Origin: Polynucleobacter meluiroseus
GTDB lineage: Bacteria > Pseudomonadota > Gammaproteobacteria > Burkholderiales > Burkholderiaceae
Length of the DNA: 35,824 nt
NCBI GenBank assembly: GCA_945901245.1
Contig: CAMDKY010000018.1
Span: forward strand, 1-35,824
Direction of reading: 5' to 3'
Shown: positions 15,451-23,502 of the stretch, in pieces
How the letters are laid out: each line of letters begins with the position of its first letter
Position numbering within the stretch: position 1 is the first letter of the stretch
The notes under the pieces: generated by a model
The model's database searches: none
Told to the model about the DNA's origin: nothing
The model's input: only the letters and a program-made list of their open reading frames with translations
Translations under genes and position numbers: made by a program

Positions 15451-17543
15451 AGTTCTTTCTTCATCATATCCACTACTCGGCAATCACTGCACATCTTGAG
15501 CCGATCTAAGGAGTCGCCAGAAAACGCATCGTGCAAGGCCAATTTGCCGACCATTAGTTCTACCAGTTTGAGGGTACCAAAGGCTTTGCCACAGCTGATG
15601 CAATGGAAGGGCTTGGTCTCATTTAGTAGTACTTTCTCTTTGCGCTGCTCAACCGTTGTAATTCGGGGCATTAAGGTAATAGCCGTTTCGGGGCACGTTT
15701 GCACGCATAAGCCACACTGCACGCACTGCTTCTCAATAAAGGAGAGTTGCGGCGCATCCGGATTATCTAAGATAGCTCCTTCTGGGCAAGCGCCAACACA
15801 CGACATGCACAAGGTACACGTAGACGTATTGACCTGAATGGCACCAAGCAAAGATGTGCTGGGCAAGGCCTTTCCTTCAGCAGGCAATGGCACTGCTGCT
15901 TGCTTTTGAAAATGCTCTAGCGTTGCCTCGAGGGTCTCGCGTTTTTGATTGGAAAAAGCAAACACCGCCGGCTTACCCATTGACTTCAGGGCGCCGCGCT
16001 GCCGCAAGCGGCCCATCGCGCTGGACACCAGAGATAAATCATCTTTGCTTTCCATCGCAATCAACTGCACCCGCGCATCCGGAAATTGATAGGCTGCGAT
16101 CATGGCATTGGCTAAGTTAGCCTGCTCTTCTAAGGCAGCGCGATAAGCCGGATCTTCATCGCTACTGAGCAGCAACACGACCTCACCAAATCCATACGCC
16201 AAGGAGCCCAGCCAGAGATCAAGTCCCGTCGATGCAATGTGCTCAATACCCATTGGAACAACAAAAGCAGGTAATCCCTCAACCCGTTTTGGATTTAGGT
16301 GGGCTGCGCGTCCAAGGCGATCCAAGACCTCGGCGCCAGCCTCAAGGCTATGCAATAAGAGTGTTGGTGCCAGCTGGGGTGATTTGGATTTACTGTTTGC
16401 ATCACTGTATGCCGTGATCAGGGCTTTTAATTGCTTGCCTTGATGCGATACGCTGGGGTAGTTATAGCGCATAGCGCCCGACGGGCAAACCGTGGAACAG
16501 GCACCGCAGCCCATGCATAAATTGGGGTTAACCTGAACCTGACCTTGACCATTTTTGAACAACGATTCGATCGCGCCGGTAGAACAAACATCAATACATG
16601 CGCTGCAACCCACTTTGCCATTACGACCATGCGCGCAAATTTTCTCGTTGTAGGCAAAGTATTTTGGCTTCTCAAATTCACCGACCATGGTAATGAGCTG
16701 ACTGGCAACCACGGATTGTGCGAAGGGATCTGCACCAGGGGTAAAGTAGCCTTGCGGTGTTTGACTCATACGCATCTGCGCATCGGGGCGTAAATCCAAA
16801 ACGAGATCAGACTCTGCGCTTCGATTGACCTCGGCCCGATCAAAATTAATCGCGCCAATACCCGCACACGCAGTGATACAAGCGCGATGCGATTTGCATC
16901 GATCCAGATCAATCTGAAACGCATCGTCAATCGCATTTTCTGGGCAGGCGGTAACGCAAGCGCCACACCGAGTACACATCTCGGGATCAATTGGGTTTTT
17001 TAATTCCCAATCGACCGTGAAATTACCAAGGTAGCCATCGAGTTTAGTTACTTGCCCGCTGTAAATCGGATAGTCGCGGGTAATCGGTAGCGCGCCCGGC
17101 TCCGTGCAGAGAACCGACACGTTTAATTGCGTATGCAATTTTTCAGCCCACAGCAAGGCTTGTTTACCAGGCCCAATAATGATCAAACGACCTTGGCTTT
17201 GATAGTCCACTACCGGAACCGGATCGGCTTCTGGCACCTCCGCGAGCGCTAATAATGCAGCGATCTTAGGGGTGGATTTTTCAGCCTCTTGCGTCCAGCC
17301 GGCAAGCTCTCGAATATTGACAAAGCGCAGGGGTGCGACTAAAGGCTTTTCGGATTGCGCTGCTAGCTCTGAAAACAAGCCACGCTCCTGCGTGCAAGCT
17401 ACTAAGATTGGATCAGATCCATCGAGTGCCTTTAAGAATGAGCCCACCTCTTGGCGACACAGGGATGTGTGCAAAGGCACGCCCAAGGCTTTCGCGTCTA
17501 ATGGCATGGTGCGATTGCAATCGCAAATGAGCTTTTGGGTCAT
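15447..17543 (-). CDS. Large multi-cluster 4Fe-4S ferredoxin-type protein of the FDH operon
   Basis: This is a 698-residue soluble iron-sulfur protein without signal peptide or membrane helices. Classical 4Fe-4S motifs are at C190/193/196/200, C343/346/349/353, C576/579/582/586 and C607/610/613/617. A variant motif has C303, C313, C316 and C320. A degenerate one (CKSHRACITAC, C216/222/226) has His/Arg in place of one Cys. Two CxxC pairs near the end (C648/651, C685/688) look like a zinc or extra metal site. Between 370 and 560 lies a cysteine-free alpha/beta region, and RLIIIGPGKQALLWAE near 120 looks Rossmann-like. The start overlaps the DUF3306 stop (TAATG) and the stop overlaps the chaperone start (ATGA). 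It may feed electrons into maturation of the pterin enzyme; this is unproven. Confidence 0.85.
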   Translation of the reverse strand: MTQKLICDCNRTMPLDAKALGVPLHTSLCRQEVGSFLKALDGSDPILVACTQERGLFSELAAQSEKPLVAPLRFVNIRELAGWTQEAEKSTPKIAALLALAEVPEADPVPVVDYQSQGRLIIIGPGKQALLWAEKLHTQLNVSVLCTEPGALPITRDYPIYSGQVTKLDGYLGNFTVDWELKNPIDPEMCTRCGACVTACPENAIDDAFQIDLDRCKSHRACITACAGIGAINFDRAEVNRSAESDLVLDLRPDAQMRMSQTPQGYFTPGADPFAQSVVASQLITMVGEFEKPKYFAYNEKICAHGRNGKVGCSACIDVCSTGAIESLFKNGQGQVQVNPNLCMGCGACSTVCPSGAMRYNYPSVSHQGKQLKALITAYSDANSKSKSPQLAPTLLLHSLEAGAEVLDRLGRAAHLNPKRVEGLPAFVVPMGIEHIASTGLDLWLGSLAYGFGEVVLLLSSDEDPAYRAALEEQANLANAMIAAYQFPDARVQLIAMESKDDLSLVSSAMGRLRQRGALKSMGKPAVFAFSNQKRETLEATLEHFQKQAAVPLPAEGKALPSTSLLGAIQVNTSTCTLCMSCVGACPEGAILDNPDAPQLSFIEKQCVQCGLCVQTCPETAITLMPRITTVEQRKEKVLLNETKPFHCISCGKAFGTLKLVELMVGKLALHDAFSGDSLDRLKMCSDCRVVDMMKKEL

Positions 17544-18172
17544 TATTTTATTTTCTGTTCAGGCACTATTTTTAGGGATGCTACTTCAAGGTCTGGGTTG
17601 GGAACGTCAACTTCGGCCTCGTCTTGCGGCATTGTGACATCTCCTGCAGAGGCATCGGCGATTTGAGCGGGTTCGGGCTCTGCCGCTGCAGTTGGCTCTG
17701 GCTCAAGGGCTTTTTCCTCTTTCGACTCCGCGAGAACCTTCCCCCCTGGCCCATCTTCAAACGATCTAAATAGTCCCAGGGTTTCGGACTGCACCATGCG
17801 TTTGAGCATCTCCATCGGAATCGGGTCGGGAATGGAGTAGTCATCAATGTAAATATCCAACCGATCCATGATATTGAAATGGGGATCGGAGAATAACTTT
17901 TTCATTGCGGCTTGCTGTACAGCTGGATCGACATTGGGTTTCATGAAGGCTGAAAAATCAGGCGCAAAGCGGTCGATCGATTCAGCATCTTCGAGGGTGG
18001 GCGGTAGAGTTTCTTCCTCTGCTGGAGTGGATGCACTCTCGCTGGTCTTTTTATCTTGCGGGACAGAACTTGGCGTTGTCTTGGGCTTTAACTCCGGCGT
18101 GGAGCCATCGAGCCCTTCGGACTCTAGACCTGCTTTGCGGCGTGACCAGCGATTGAGAAAACCGTCTGCCAT
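17543..18172 (-). CDS. DUF3306 family protein
   Basis: This is a 209-residue hydrophilic protein recognised as DUF3306 by its N-terminus MADGFLNRWSRRKAGL and the central block SIDRFAPDFSAFMKPNVDPAVQQAAMKKLFSDPHFNIMDRLDIYIDDYS. The segments around the core (residues about 18-60 and 140-209) are acidic, rich in Glu, Pro and Ala, and probably disordered. There is no signal peptide. One-base TAATG overlaps join it to both the DUF3305 gene and the ferredoxin gene, so the three are translationally coupled. Members occur with formate dehydrogenase accessory genes, but no biochemical function is known to me. Confidence 0.88.
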   Translation of the reverse strand: MADGFLNRWSRRKAGLESEGLDGSTPELKPKTTPSSVPQDKKTSESASTPAEEETLPPTLEDAESIDRFAPDFSAFMKPNVDPAVQQAAMKKLFSDPHFNIMDRLDIYIDDYSIPDPIPMEMLKRMVQSETLGLFRSFEDGPGGKVLAESKEEKALEPEPTAAAEPEPAQIADASAGDVTMPQDEAEVDVPNPDLEVASLKIVPEQKIK

Positions 18173-18717
18173 TATTCGTCTGCGGTGCGCTGAGCACCCT
18201 TAAAAGAGGCTGGCCGCTGGCGCTTTTTAGGCTCAGGCCGGTAGTGCGCCTCAACGTACTCATGTAGCCATTGCCAATGGGTTTTATCCAGCACCACGGT
18301 GTCGACTGACTCACCACCATCGATAAGCCGCGCTGCTTCGTTGTAACTCAAACAAATCCGGTGCGGTATTGCTAAATTAACCTCGTCACCACACTCTGCC
18401 ACCGAGCTAGGCTCTAAAAAACGGTGAAAGTCCTCTTCCAAACGCCACATCACAAACCAGCAGGGCTCCGCTGCTGTAGCATTTAAAAAGTATCCTTCAG
18501 CCTCATCGGGGAAAAGGTCTAACTCAAAACCCCGAAACAGCCAGGTCTCCCCCTCGGCGTCTCGCTCAACAAAAGAACCAAGTGGATTGGGTGTCGTAAT
18601 CGCTACACCACTCTCCTCAAATTGACCTAAATCAGCAAACACCTCTACCGGCGTCCACCGATGGGTAATCCACGGATTGTCAATTGCCTGCTTTCGCATC
18701 ACCACAGCAAAACGCAT
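18172..18717 (-). CDS. DUF3305 family protein, first gene of the FDH operon
   Basis: This 181-residue soluble protein begins MRFAVVMRKQAIDNPWITHRWTPVEVF, the usual DUF3305 opening, and later has FFLNATA-like and EPCWFVMWRLEED segments that match the domain core. The C-terminal 25 residues are basic (RPEPKKRQRPASFKGAQR). The stop overlaps the DUF3306 start by one base (TAATG). It is the promoter-proximal gene of the operon; a good promoter lies 28-57 bases upstream, while the only purine stretch before the ATG (AAAGG) is too distant to be an ideal ribosome binding site. The function is unknown. Confidence 0.86.
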   Translation of the reverse strand: MRFAVVMRKQAIDNPWITHRWTPVEVFADLGQFEESGVAITTPNPLGSFVERDAEGETWLFRGFELDLFPDEAEGYFLNATAAEPCWFVMWRLEEDFHRFLEPSSVAECGDEVNLAIPHRICLSYNEAARLIDGGESVDTVVLDKTHWQWLHEYVEAHYRPEPKKRQRPASFKGAQRTADE

Positions 18718-18744
18718 GGTCTTGACTTAGCCTTTAAATGAGAA

Positions 18745-18774
18745 ATTAAAATGGATTTGCATTTAGCGGGTCAA
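18745..18774 (-). promoter_or_regulatory. Predicted sigma70-type promoter of the FDH operon
   Basis: On the minus strand, -35 TTGACC (18769-18774) is followed by an 18-bp spacer and -10 TTTAAT (18745-18750), each matching the consensus at five of six positions. It sits within the 60-bp gap between the apbC stop and the DUF3305 start, placing transcription start about 20 bases before the ATG. No clear operator for an activator is visible in the gap. Confidence 0.5.
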
Positions 18775-18777
18775 CAC

Positions 18778-19872
18778 TTATGTATTTTGAACTACGATGT
18801 TCGGAAACTTGCTACTCATGTCTTTGCTGAGATTGGCAACCCGAATCGCCACTTGACGGGCAATGTTTTTATACACTGCGCTAATGGCGCCGTCAGGGTC
18901 AGCAATCACCGTCGGCCTACCTGAGTCAGCCTGCTCACGAATCGATAAGTTCAAGGGCAATGAGCCCAAGAAATCGACGCTATAGTCCTTGCACATTTTC
19001 TGACCACCGCCCTCACCAAAGACATGCTCTTCATGGCCACAGCTCGGGCAAATGTAGGTTGACATGTTTTCAATGATGCCAATGATGGGTACGCCGACTT
19101 TTTCAAACATCTTTAAGCCTTTGCGCGCATCAAGCAAAGCAATGTCTTGCGGCGTTGTCACAATCACTGCACCGGTGACCGGAACTTTTTGCGACAAGGT
19201 CAACTGAATGTCTCCAGTGCCTGGTGGCATGTCCACAATGAGGTAGTCCAGGTCACGCCAACGCGTTTGCTTGAGCAATTGCTCCAGGGCTGATGTCACC
19301 ATTGGTCCGCGCCACACCATCGGATTATCGGCATCGATTAAGAAGCCGATGGAGCTGGCTTGTAAGCCATGGCCTTCCATCGGTTCGATGGTGTTTTCTT
19401 GCAAGGATTCGGGTCTACCGGTAATGCCGAGCATCATCGGCTGACTGGGGCCATAAATATCGGCATCCAAAATGCCAACCTCAGCACCTTCTGCTGCCAA
19501 TGCGAGGGCAAGGTTCACTGCTGTAGTAGATTTACCAACACCGCCCTTACCGCTTGCTACGGCAATAATGTTTTTTACATTCGGCATTAACTTCACGCCA
19601 CGCTGAACCGCGTGCGCCACGATGCTACTGGTGACATTGACGCTGACGTTCTTAACATCGGGCAGTTTTCGAATAGCATTGACGACCAAGGTTCGGATTA
19701 GGTCAATTTGACTTTTTGCTGGGTAGCCCAAGACCACATCGAGCGATACAGCACCATCATCCACCTTGAGGTTTTTGACTACTTTTGCAGTCATAAGGTC
19801 AATTTGGGTATTTGGATCTAAAACGGTTTTTAATGTCTGCTGAACAGACTCCATACTGACTGCCAATGTCAT
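18778..19872 (-). CDS. apbC: Iron-sulfur cluster carrier ATPase, Mrp/ApbC/NBP35 family
   Basis: This is a cytoplasmic P-loop ATPase that binds and transfers [4Fe-4S] clusters to target proteins. The 364-residue protein has an N-terminal MIP18-like (DUF59) domain (about residues 5-85), the deviant Walker A GKGGVGKST at 108-116, Walker B LIVDMPPGTGD near 211-221 and the cluster-binding CPSC (C275/C278) followed by GHEEHVFGEGGG. Length is typical. The annotated ATG at 19872 is almost fused to the AGGGAG purine stretch; a TTG two codons in (19866) has that stretch at ideal spacing and may be the real start. It lies 60 bp upstream of the formate dehydrogenase operon, whose products need many clusters. 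Confidence 0.93.
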   Translation of the reverse strand: MTLAVSMESVQQTLKTVLDPNTQIDLMTAKVVKNLKVDDGAVSLDVVLGYPAKSQIDLIRTLVVNAIRKLPDVKNVSVNVTSSIVAHAVQRGVKLMPNVKNIIAVASGKGGVGKSTTAVNLALALAAEGAEVGILDADIYGPSQPMMLGITGRPESLQENTIEPMEGHGLQASSIGFLIDADNPMVWRGPMVTSALEQLLKQTRWRDLDYLIVDMPPGTGDIQLTLSQKVPVTGAVIVTTPQDIALLDARKGLKMFEKVGVPIIGIIENMSTYICPSCGHEEHVFGEGGGQKMCKDYSVDFLGSLPLNLSIREQADSGRPTVIADPDGAISAVYKNIARQVAIRVANLSKDMSSKFPNIVVQNT

Positions 19873-20089
19873 CTCCCTTACTTTTCTTATTTACGATACT
19901 TTTAACATTGTATTGAGCCATGAGAATACAAGGTAACACCCCATTCAAATGGCTATGGGCGAACTTTAGCGTGATTTTTGGGTAGAAATACCCGCATAAG
20001 CACATAAATCGGGTGTTTAGCCTTTCAGCCCTCAACTGTTCAAGGCTGAGTTCAATAAGCCCTTATTGCAATATGGTCAGCCACTCCGC
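19873..20089. other. Intergenic region between copZ-like and apbC genes, with dyad symmetries
   Basis: These 217 bp separate two minus-strand genes. Near the copZ end are two inverted repeats, AATAAG/CTTATT at 20054-20067 and TCAGCC/GGCTGA at 20025-20049, which could be weak terminators although no T tract follows. Nearer apbC lies a 24-bp interrupted palindrome (listed separately). No open reading frame of credible quality is present. Confidence 0.35.
19908..19931. promoter_or_regulatory. Interrupted palindrome upstream of apbC, candidate operator
   Basis: TTGTATT (19908-19914) and AATACAA (19925-19931) are perfect 7-bp inverted arms around a 10-bp spacer, 36-59 bases before the apbC start codon, where a promoter is expected. 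It does not match the FNR consensus or an IscR site that I can recognise. Symmetry is seen directly; regulatory function is inferred. Confidence 0.35.
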
Positions 20090-20287
20090 CTAGGAAGTGG
20101 CAACCGGAAAGCCTGCATCCCCGATGATGGCGATGAGGCTATCTCGGTCCAGCTTGGATTCGATCTCCAGCTTTTGAATAATCAAGTCTGCCTGTACCGT
20201 AGCTGTAGCATCCTGCAATTGAAGGGCCCGTGTAATTGCCTTGGTGCAACCGCCACACGTCATCCCAGACACAAATAAGGTATGCAT
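20090..20287 (-). CDS. CopZ-like heavy-metal-associated (HMA) copper chaperone
   Basis: This is a 65-residue single HMA domain protein. ATG 20287 has AAGGGAAA about 8 bases upstream and begins directly at the domain; a longer frame to 20356 would run into copA on the other strand. The metal motif GMTCGGC (C11, C14) sits after the first strand, and the C-terminus DSLIAIIGDAGFPVATS is the usual last helix and strand of the fold. It probably binds Cu(I) in the cytosol and hands it to the P-type ATPase encoded divergently 46 bp away. Other soft metals are possible, but the partner ATPase has copper-type motifs. Confidence 0.9.
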   Translation of the reverse strand: MHTLFVSGMTCGGCTKAITRALQLQDATATVQADLIIQKLEIESKLDRDSLIAIIGDAGFPVATS

Positions 20288-20333
20288 TCGATTTCCCTTC
20301 GCTTTTTTGATCTTGCAGTAGATTATCCCCTCT

Positions 20334-22610
20334 ATGAGTACAAACCCGAAAGACACCTCCGGCTTTATTTCAATTGATATTGAGGGTATGACCTGTGCCT
20401 CCTGCGTTGGCCGGGTTGAAAAGGCCTTAGCTAAATTACCGAACGTCGAGGCCGCAAGCGTTAATCTCGCAACGGAACAGGCGCGTATCCGCCTAAAAGA
20501 GGTAACACCCGAAGTCAGCCAACAAATAATCGATGCGATTCAAAAGTCGGGCTATGGTGCAAAACAAAGTGCTCCACCCGGTCAAGCAAAATCACCGCAC
20601 GTTCATTCGTTTTGGTCTTCCGATGGTTTGGGGATGGTCTTGCTCAGCCTCGCCTTAACCGCACCCCTGGCTTTGCCAATGCTGCTCATGCCATTCGGAA
20701 TTCACTGGATGCCAAGTGGCTTATGGCAATTATTACTAGCCACCCCAGTGCAATTTGTTCTGGGTTGGCGCTTTTACACCTCCGGATATAAAGCGCTCAT
20801 ATCGGGTGCCGGCAATATGGATTTACTGGTCGCGCTCGGAACAAGCGCAGCGTATGGACTTAGCGTGTATCAGCTGTTTTTTGGAGATCCCCATGCCTTG
20901 TATTTTGAGGGGGCAGCAGTGATCATCAGCATGGTCTTGCTTGGCAAGTGGCTCGAGGCGCGTGCAAAAAAACAAGCTGGCGAGGCCATTCGTGCACTTC
21001 ACGAATTGTGGCCACACCACGCGCGAGTTTTAAAAACAACCGATGACACCGCGCTCAGCAATGAAGCAGGCGAGCTGCATCATTACACCGAACTACCCCT
21101 TGATCAGGTGTTGCCAAATGATTTAGTCATGGTCTTGCCGGGTGAGCGCATACCAGCGGATGGCCTTGTTGCGCTCGGCAGTAGCCATGTGGATGAATCC
21201 TTACTCACCGGTGAGAGCCAATCCATTAAAAAGGAAATAGGCGATGGCGTGATCGGTGGATCGCTCAACGGTGAAGGTCTTTTGGTAATCAAAGTCAGAG
21301 CCATCAGCACCGAAAGTACCCTAGCCAAAATCATTGAGTTGGTGGAGACTGCTCAAACGCAAAAGGCACCGATTCAGCGTATGGTGGATCGCATTAGTGC
21401 AATTTTTGTCCCCACAGTATTGGCTATCGCCATCGCCACTGGCTTGATTACGGCTTACCTCCTGGGTGATATGAGTGAGGCCATTTTGCGAGCAGTTTCC
21501 GTGATGGTTATTGCGTGCCCCTGTGCTTTGGGCTTAGCTACCCCGGCAGCAATCATGGCCGGTACAGGCGTTGCAGCGCGTGCTGGCATTCTCATCAAAG
21601 ATCCGCAGGTATTAGAGCTGGCTCATCGCATTCAATTGGTTGCTTTTGATAAGACCGGCACCCTTACCGAAGGTAAGCCCACCCTAATCTCAGTTGACAC
21701 GAGTCCAGGGTTTACTCGGGAGACGGTTCTTGCTTTAGCGGCTGGACTGCAAATAGCCAGCGAACACCCCCTTGCCAAGGCAGTACTCGAAGATGCCAAG
21801 GCACGCGGCGTATCACCTACTGCGTGCGCCGAAATGAAAGCCATCCCCGGAGTGGGTATTGAAGGCAGGCCACTGACTGGAGATTGGCAAGGGCAATTGC
21901 TGCGACTACAGAGTCTGGCCTCCCTTGACTCCCACCCCCAATACCTTGAACTTAGTACCAAAGTGTCGCCCCTATTTTTGGCGGGTTACAGCGTATCCAT
22001 ATTAACGGCAGTAAGCCAAAGCAACCAGCCATCACAATTTCTTGCTACCCTCGCCTTTGGGGATGCCCTTAAAAATCAGGCAAGTACTGCAGTAGAGCAA
22101 TTGCATGCGATGGGCATTCAGACGGTCATGCTATCGGGCGACAATCGTGCGGCTGCTAACCAGGTGGGAGAGCGCATCGGCATTGATACGGTCTATGCCC
22201 AAGTACTTCCAGCAGATAAAGCAAACTGGATTGAACGCTTCAAGCGCAATTCCAAGGGCGAGCGGCAATGGGTTGCGATGGTCGGCGACGGCATCAATGA
22301 CGCCCCAGCGCTAGTCATGGCTGATGTGGGTATGGCCATGGCAACCGGCACTGATGTCGCCATGCAAGCGGCTAGCATCACATTAATGCATGGCAATCCG
22401 ACCTTAGTGGCGGCGGCAATTGATGTGTCCAAACGAACTTGGACCAAAATACGTCAAAATTTATTTTGGGCCTTCATCTTTAATGTGATTGGTATTCCAT
22501 TGGCAGCACTGGGTTACTTGTCGCCCGCGATTGCTGGCAGTGCAATGGCCTTATCAAGCCTGTTTGTCTTGGGCAATGCCTTGTTGCTCCGGTTGTGGAG
22601 ACCTAAATAA
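20334..22610 (+). CDS. copA: Copper-exporting P1B-type ATPase
   Basis: This ATP-driven inner-membrane pump exports Cu(I) from the cytosol. The 758-residue protein has one N-terminal HMA domain with GMTCASC (C21, C24), a pair of helices before the actuator domain with LLTGES, the transmembrane metal site CPC (C395/C397), the phosphorylation site DKTGT at 439-443, the SEHPLAKAV nucleotide-binding block, and the hinge GDGIND (about 651-656). One HMA domain instead of two is common. No Shine-Dalgarno sequence stands out before the ATG; the start is fixed by the distance to the HMA domain. It is divergent from the CopZ-like gene, and no MerR-type regulator is adjacent. It ends 1 bp before a convergent gene. 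Confidence 0.95.
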   Translation: MSTNPKDTSGFISIDIEGMTCASCVGRVEKALAKLPNVEAASVNLATEQARIRLKEVTPEVSQQIIDAIQKSGYGAKQSAPPGQAKSPHVHSFWSSDGLGMVLLSLALTAPLALPMLLMPFGIHWMPSGLWQLLLATPVQFVLGWRFYTSGYKALISGAGNMDLLVALGTSAAYGLSVYQLFFGDPHALYFEGAAVIISMVLLGKWLEARAKKQAGEAIRALHELWPHHARVLKTTDDTALSNEAGELHHYTELPLDQVLPNDLVMVLPGERIPADGLVALGSSHVDESLLTGESQSIKKEIGDGVIGGSLNGEGLLVIKVRAISTESTLAKIIELVETAQTQKAPIQRMVDRISAIFVPTVLAIAIATGLITAYLLGDMSEAILRAVSVMVIACPCALGLATPAAIMAGTGVAARAGILIKDPQVLELAHRIQLVAFDKTGTLTEGKPTLISVDTSPGFTRETVLALAAGLQIASEHPLAKAVLEDAKARGVSPTACAEMKAIPGVGIEGRPLTGDWQGQLLRLQSLASLDSHPQYLELSTKVSPLFLAGYSVSILTAVSQSNQPSQFLATLAFGDALKNQASTAVEQLHAMGIQTVMLSGDNRAAANQVGERIGIDTVYAQVLPADKANWIERFKRNSKGERQWVAMVGDGINDAPALVMADVGMAMATGTDVAMQAASITLMHGNPTLVAAAIDVSKRTWTKIRQNLFWAFIFNVIGIPLAALGYLSPAIAGSAMALSSLFVLGNALLLRLWRPK

Positions 22611-22611
22611 C

Positions 22612-23424
22612 TTACTGCTTTTTCTTGAGTGCTTTGCGCACCAACTCAATATCGCCATACAGCGCCTTGACCTGCGATTTGGTGTTGTCCGTATCGGTCA
22701 GTAGTGCAACCCCGATCACATCGCCAGGCTCTTCACCAAAAGCAGCGCGGTAATCCGCACTAAGGTCACGTGCGTGCTTGCGCCACTCTCCAGTGTGTTG
22801 CCAGCCGGAATCAACTGCAATCATTTTGACGCGACTCGTAAACGTGTTATCCACCACGCTGTCTAAAGGACTTTTACCCGACCAGATGTACATGAGCGTG
22901 GCATAGGGCATCTCGCGGCCGCTGAGTATGCTAGCCATTTCAAAGGTGAGCTTTTCTTTAAGTGGGAGCTTGGCTTTATTGCCATCAAAGGCAACCAATA
23001 TACGCAGGGGTGCGTCGTCTGTGTAGCGAATGGCGTTATCTGCCTTGGGAATGCTCCCCACTGCTTTCCATTCCCACTCCAGCCACAGATCGCTGGCAGG
23101 CTGGGGGCGCAACTTCACTGCTAAACCCGAAGCCGATCGCTTGGCATTGGCACTCAGCACAGTCTTGCCTTGGTAGTTTTCTAAACGATATGCCGTGTTC
23201 TTTTTGTGGGGTGCTAGGCGATAAAAGCTCCAGCCGTCTGGAATGGTGGATTGCGCTGCCTGCTGTGAAAACTTAGGTATCTGCTCTTGGGTTGTTATTT
23301 CGGTACTGGGTTGTTCGGCTGGCTTATTTTCCTGATCAACAAAACTGGCGCAGGATGATAAGGTCAGCAAAATCATCGCCAACAAAATAAGCAGGTATGT
23401 ATTTTTTAAGCGCAATCCATGCAT
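22612..23424 (-). CDS. DUF3047 family lipoprotein
   Basis: This is a 270-residue predicted lipoprotein with signal sequence and lipobox LSSC (acylated Cys25). The mature region from about residue 58 fits DUF3047: IPDGWSFYRLAPHKKNTAYRLE, LWLEWEWKAVGSIPKADN, DDAPLRILVAFDGNK, PYATLMYIWSGKSPLDSVVDNTFTSRVKMI and DVIGVALLTDTDNT. Such proteins look like secreted beta-rich domains, but I know of no established function. The gene converges on copA with a 1-bp gap and is divergent from the MFS gene. The assignment to the domain is firm; nothing links it to copper except position. Confidence 0.85.
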   Translation of the reverse strand: MHGLRLKNTYLLILLAMILLTLSSCASFVDQENKPAEQPSTEITTQEQIPKFSQQAAQSTIPDGWSFYRLAPHKKNTAYRLENYQGKTVLSANAKRSASGLAVKLRPQPASDLWLEWEWKAVGSIPKADNAIRYTDDAPLRILVAFDGNKAKLPLKEKLTFEMASILSGREMPYATLMYIWSGKSPLDSVVDNTFTSRVKMIAVDSGWQHTGEWRKHARDLSADYRAAFGEEPGDVIGVALLTDTDNTKSQVKALYGDIELVRKALKKKQ

Positions 23425-23502
23425 TCTTCAGGTCATTTAGCTTGCAAAATAAGGCTCAGTAAGTGCGGATGCTTTATCGTACTGCTTTCAACGGCGTATT
23501 TC

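Noticed and set aside
20025..20067. Two adjacent inverted repeats downstream of the CopZ-like gene as a rho-independent terminator
   Set aside because: Neither stem is followed by a T tract in the direction of transcription; listed only as dyads in the intergenic region.
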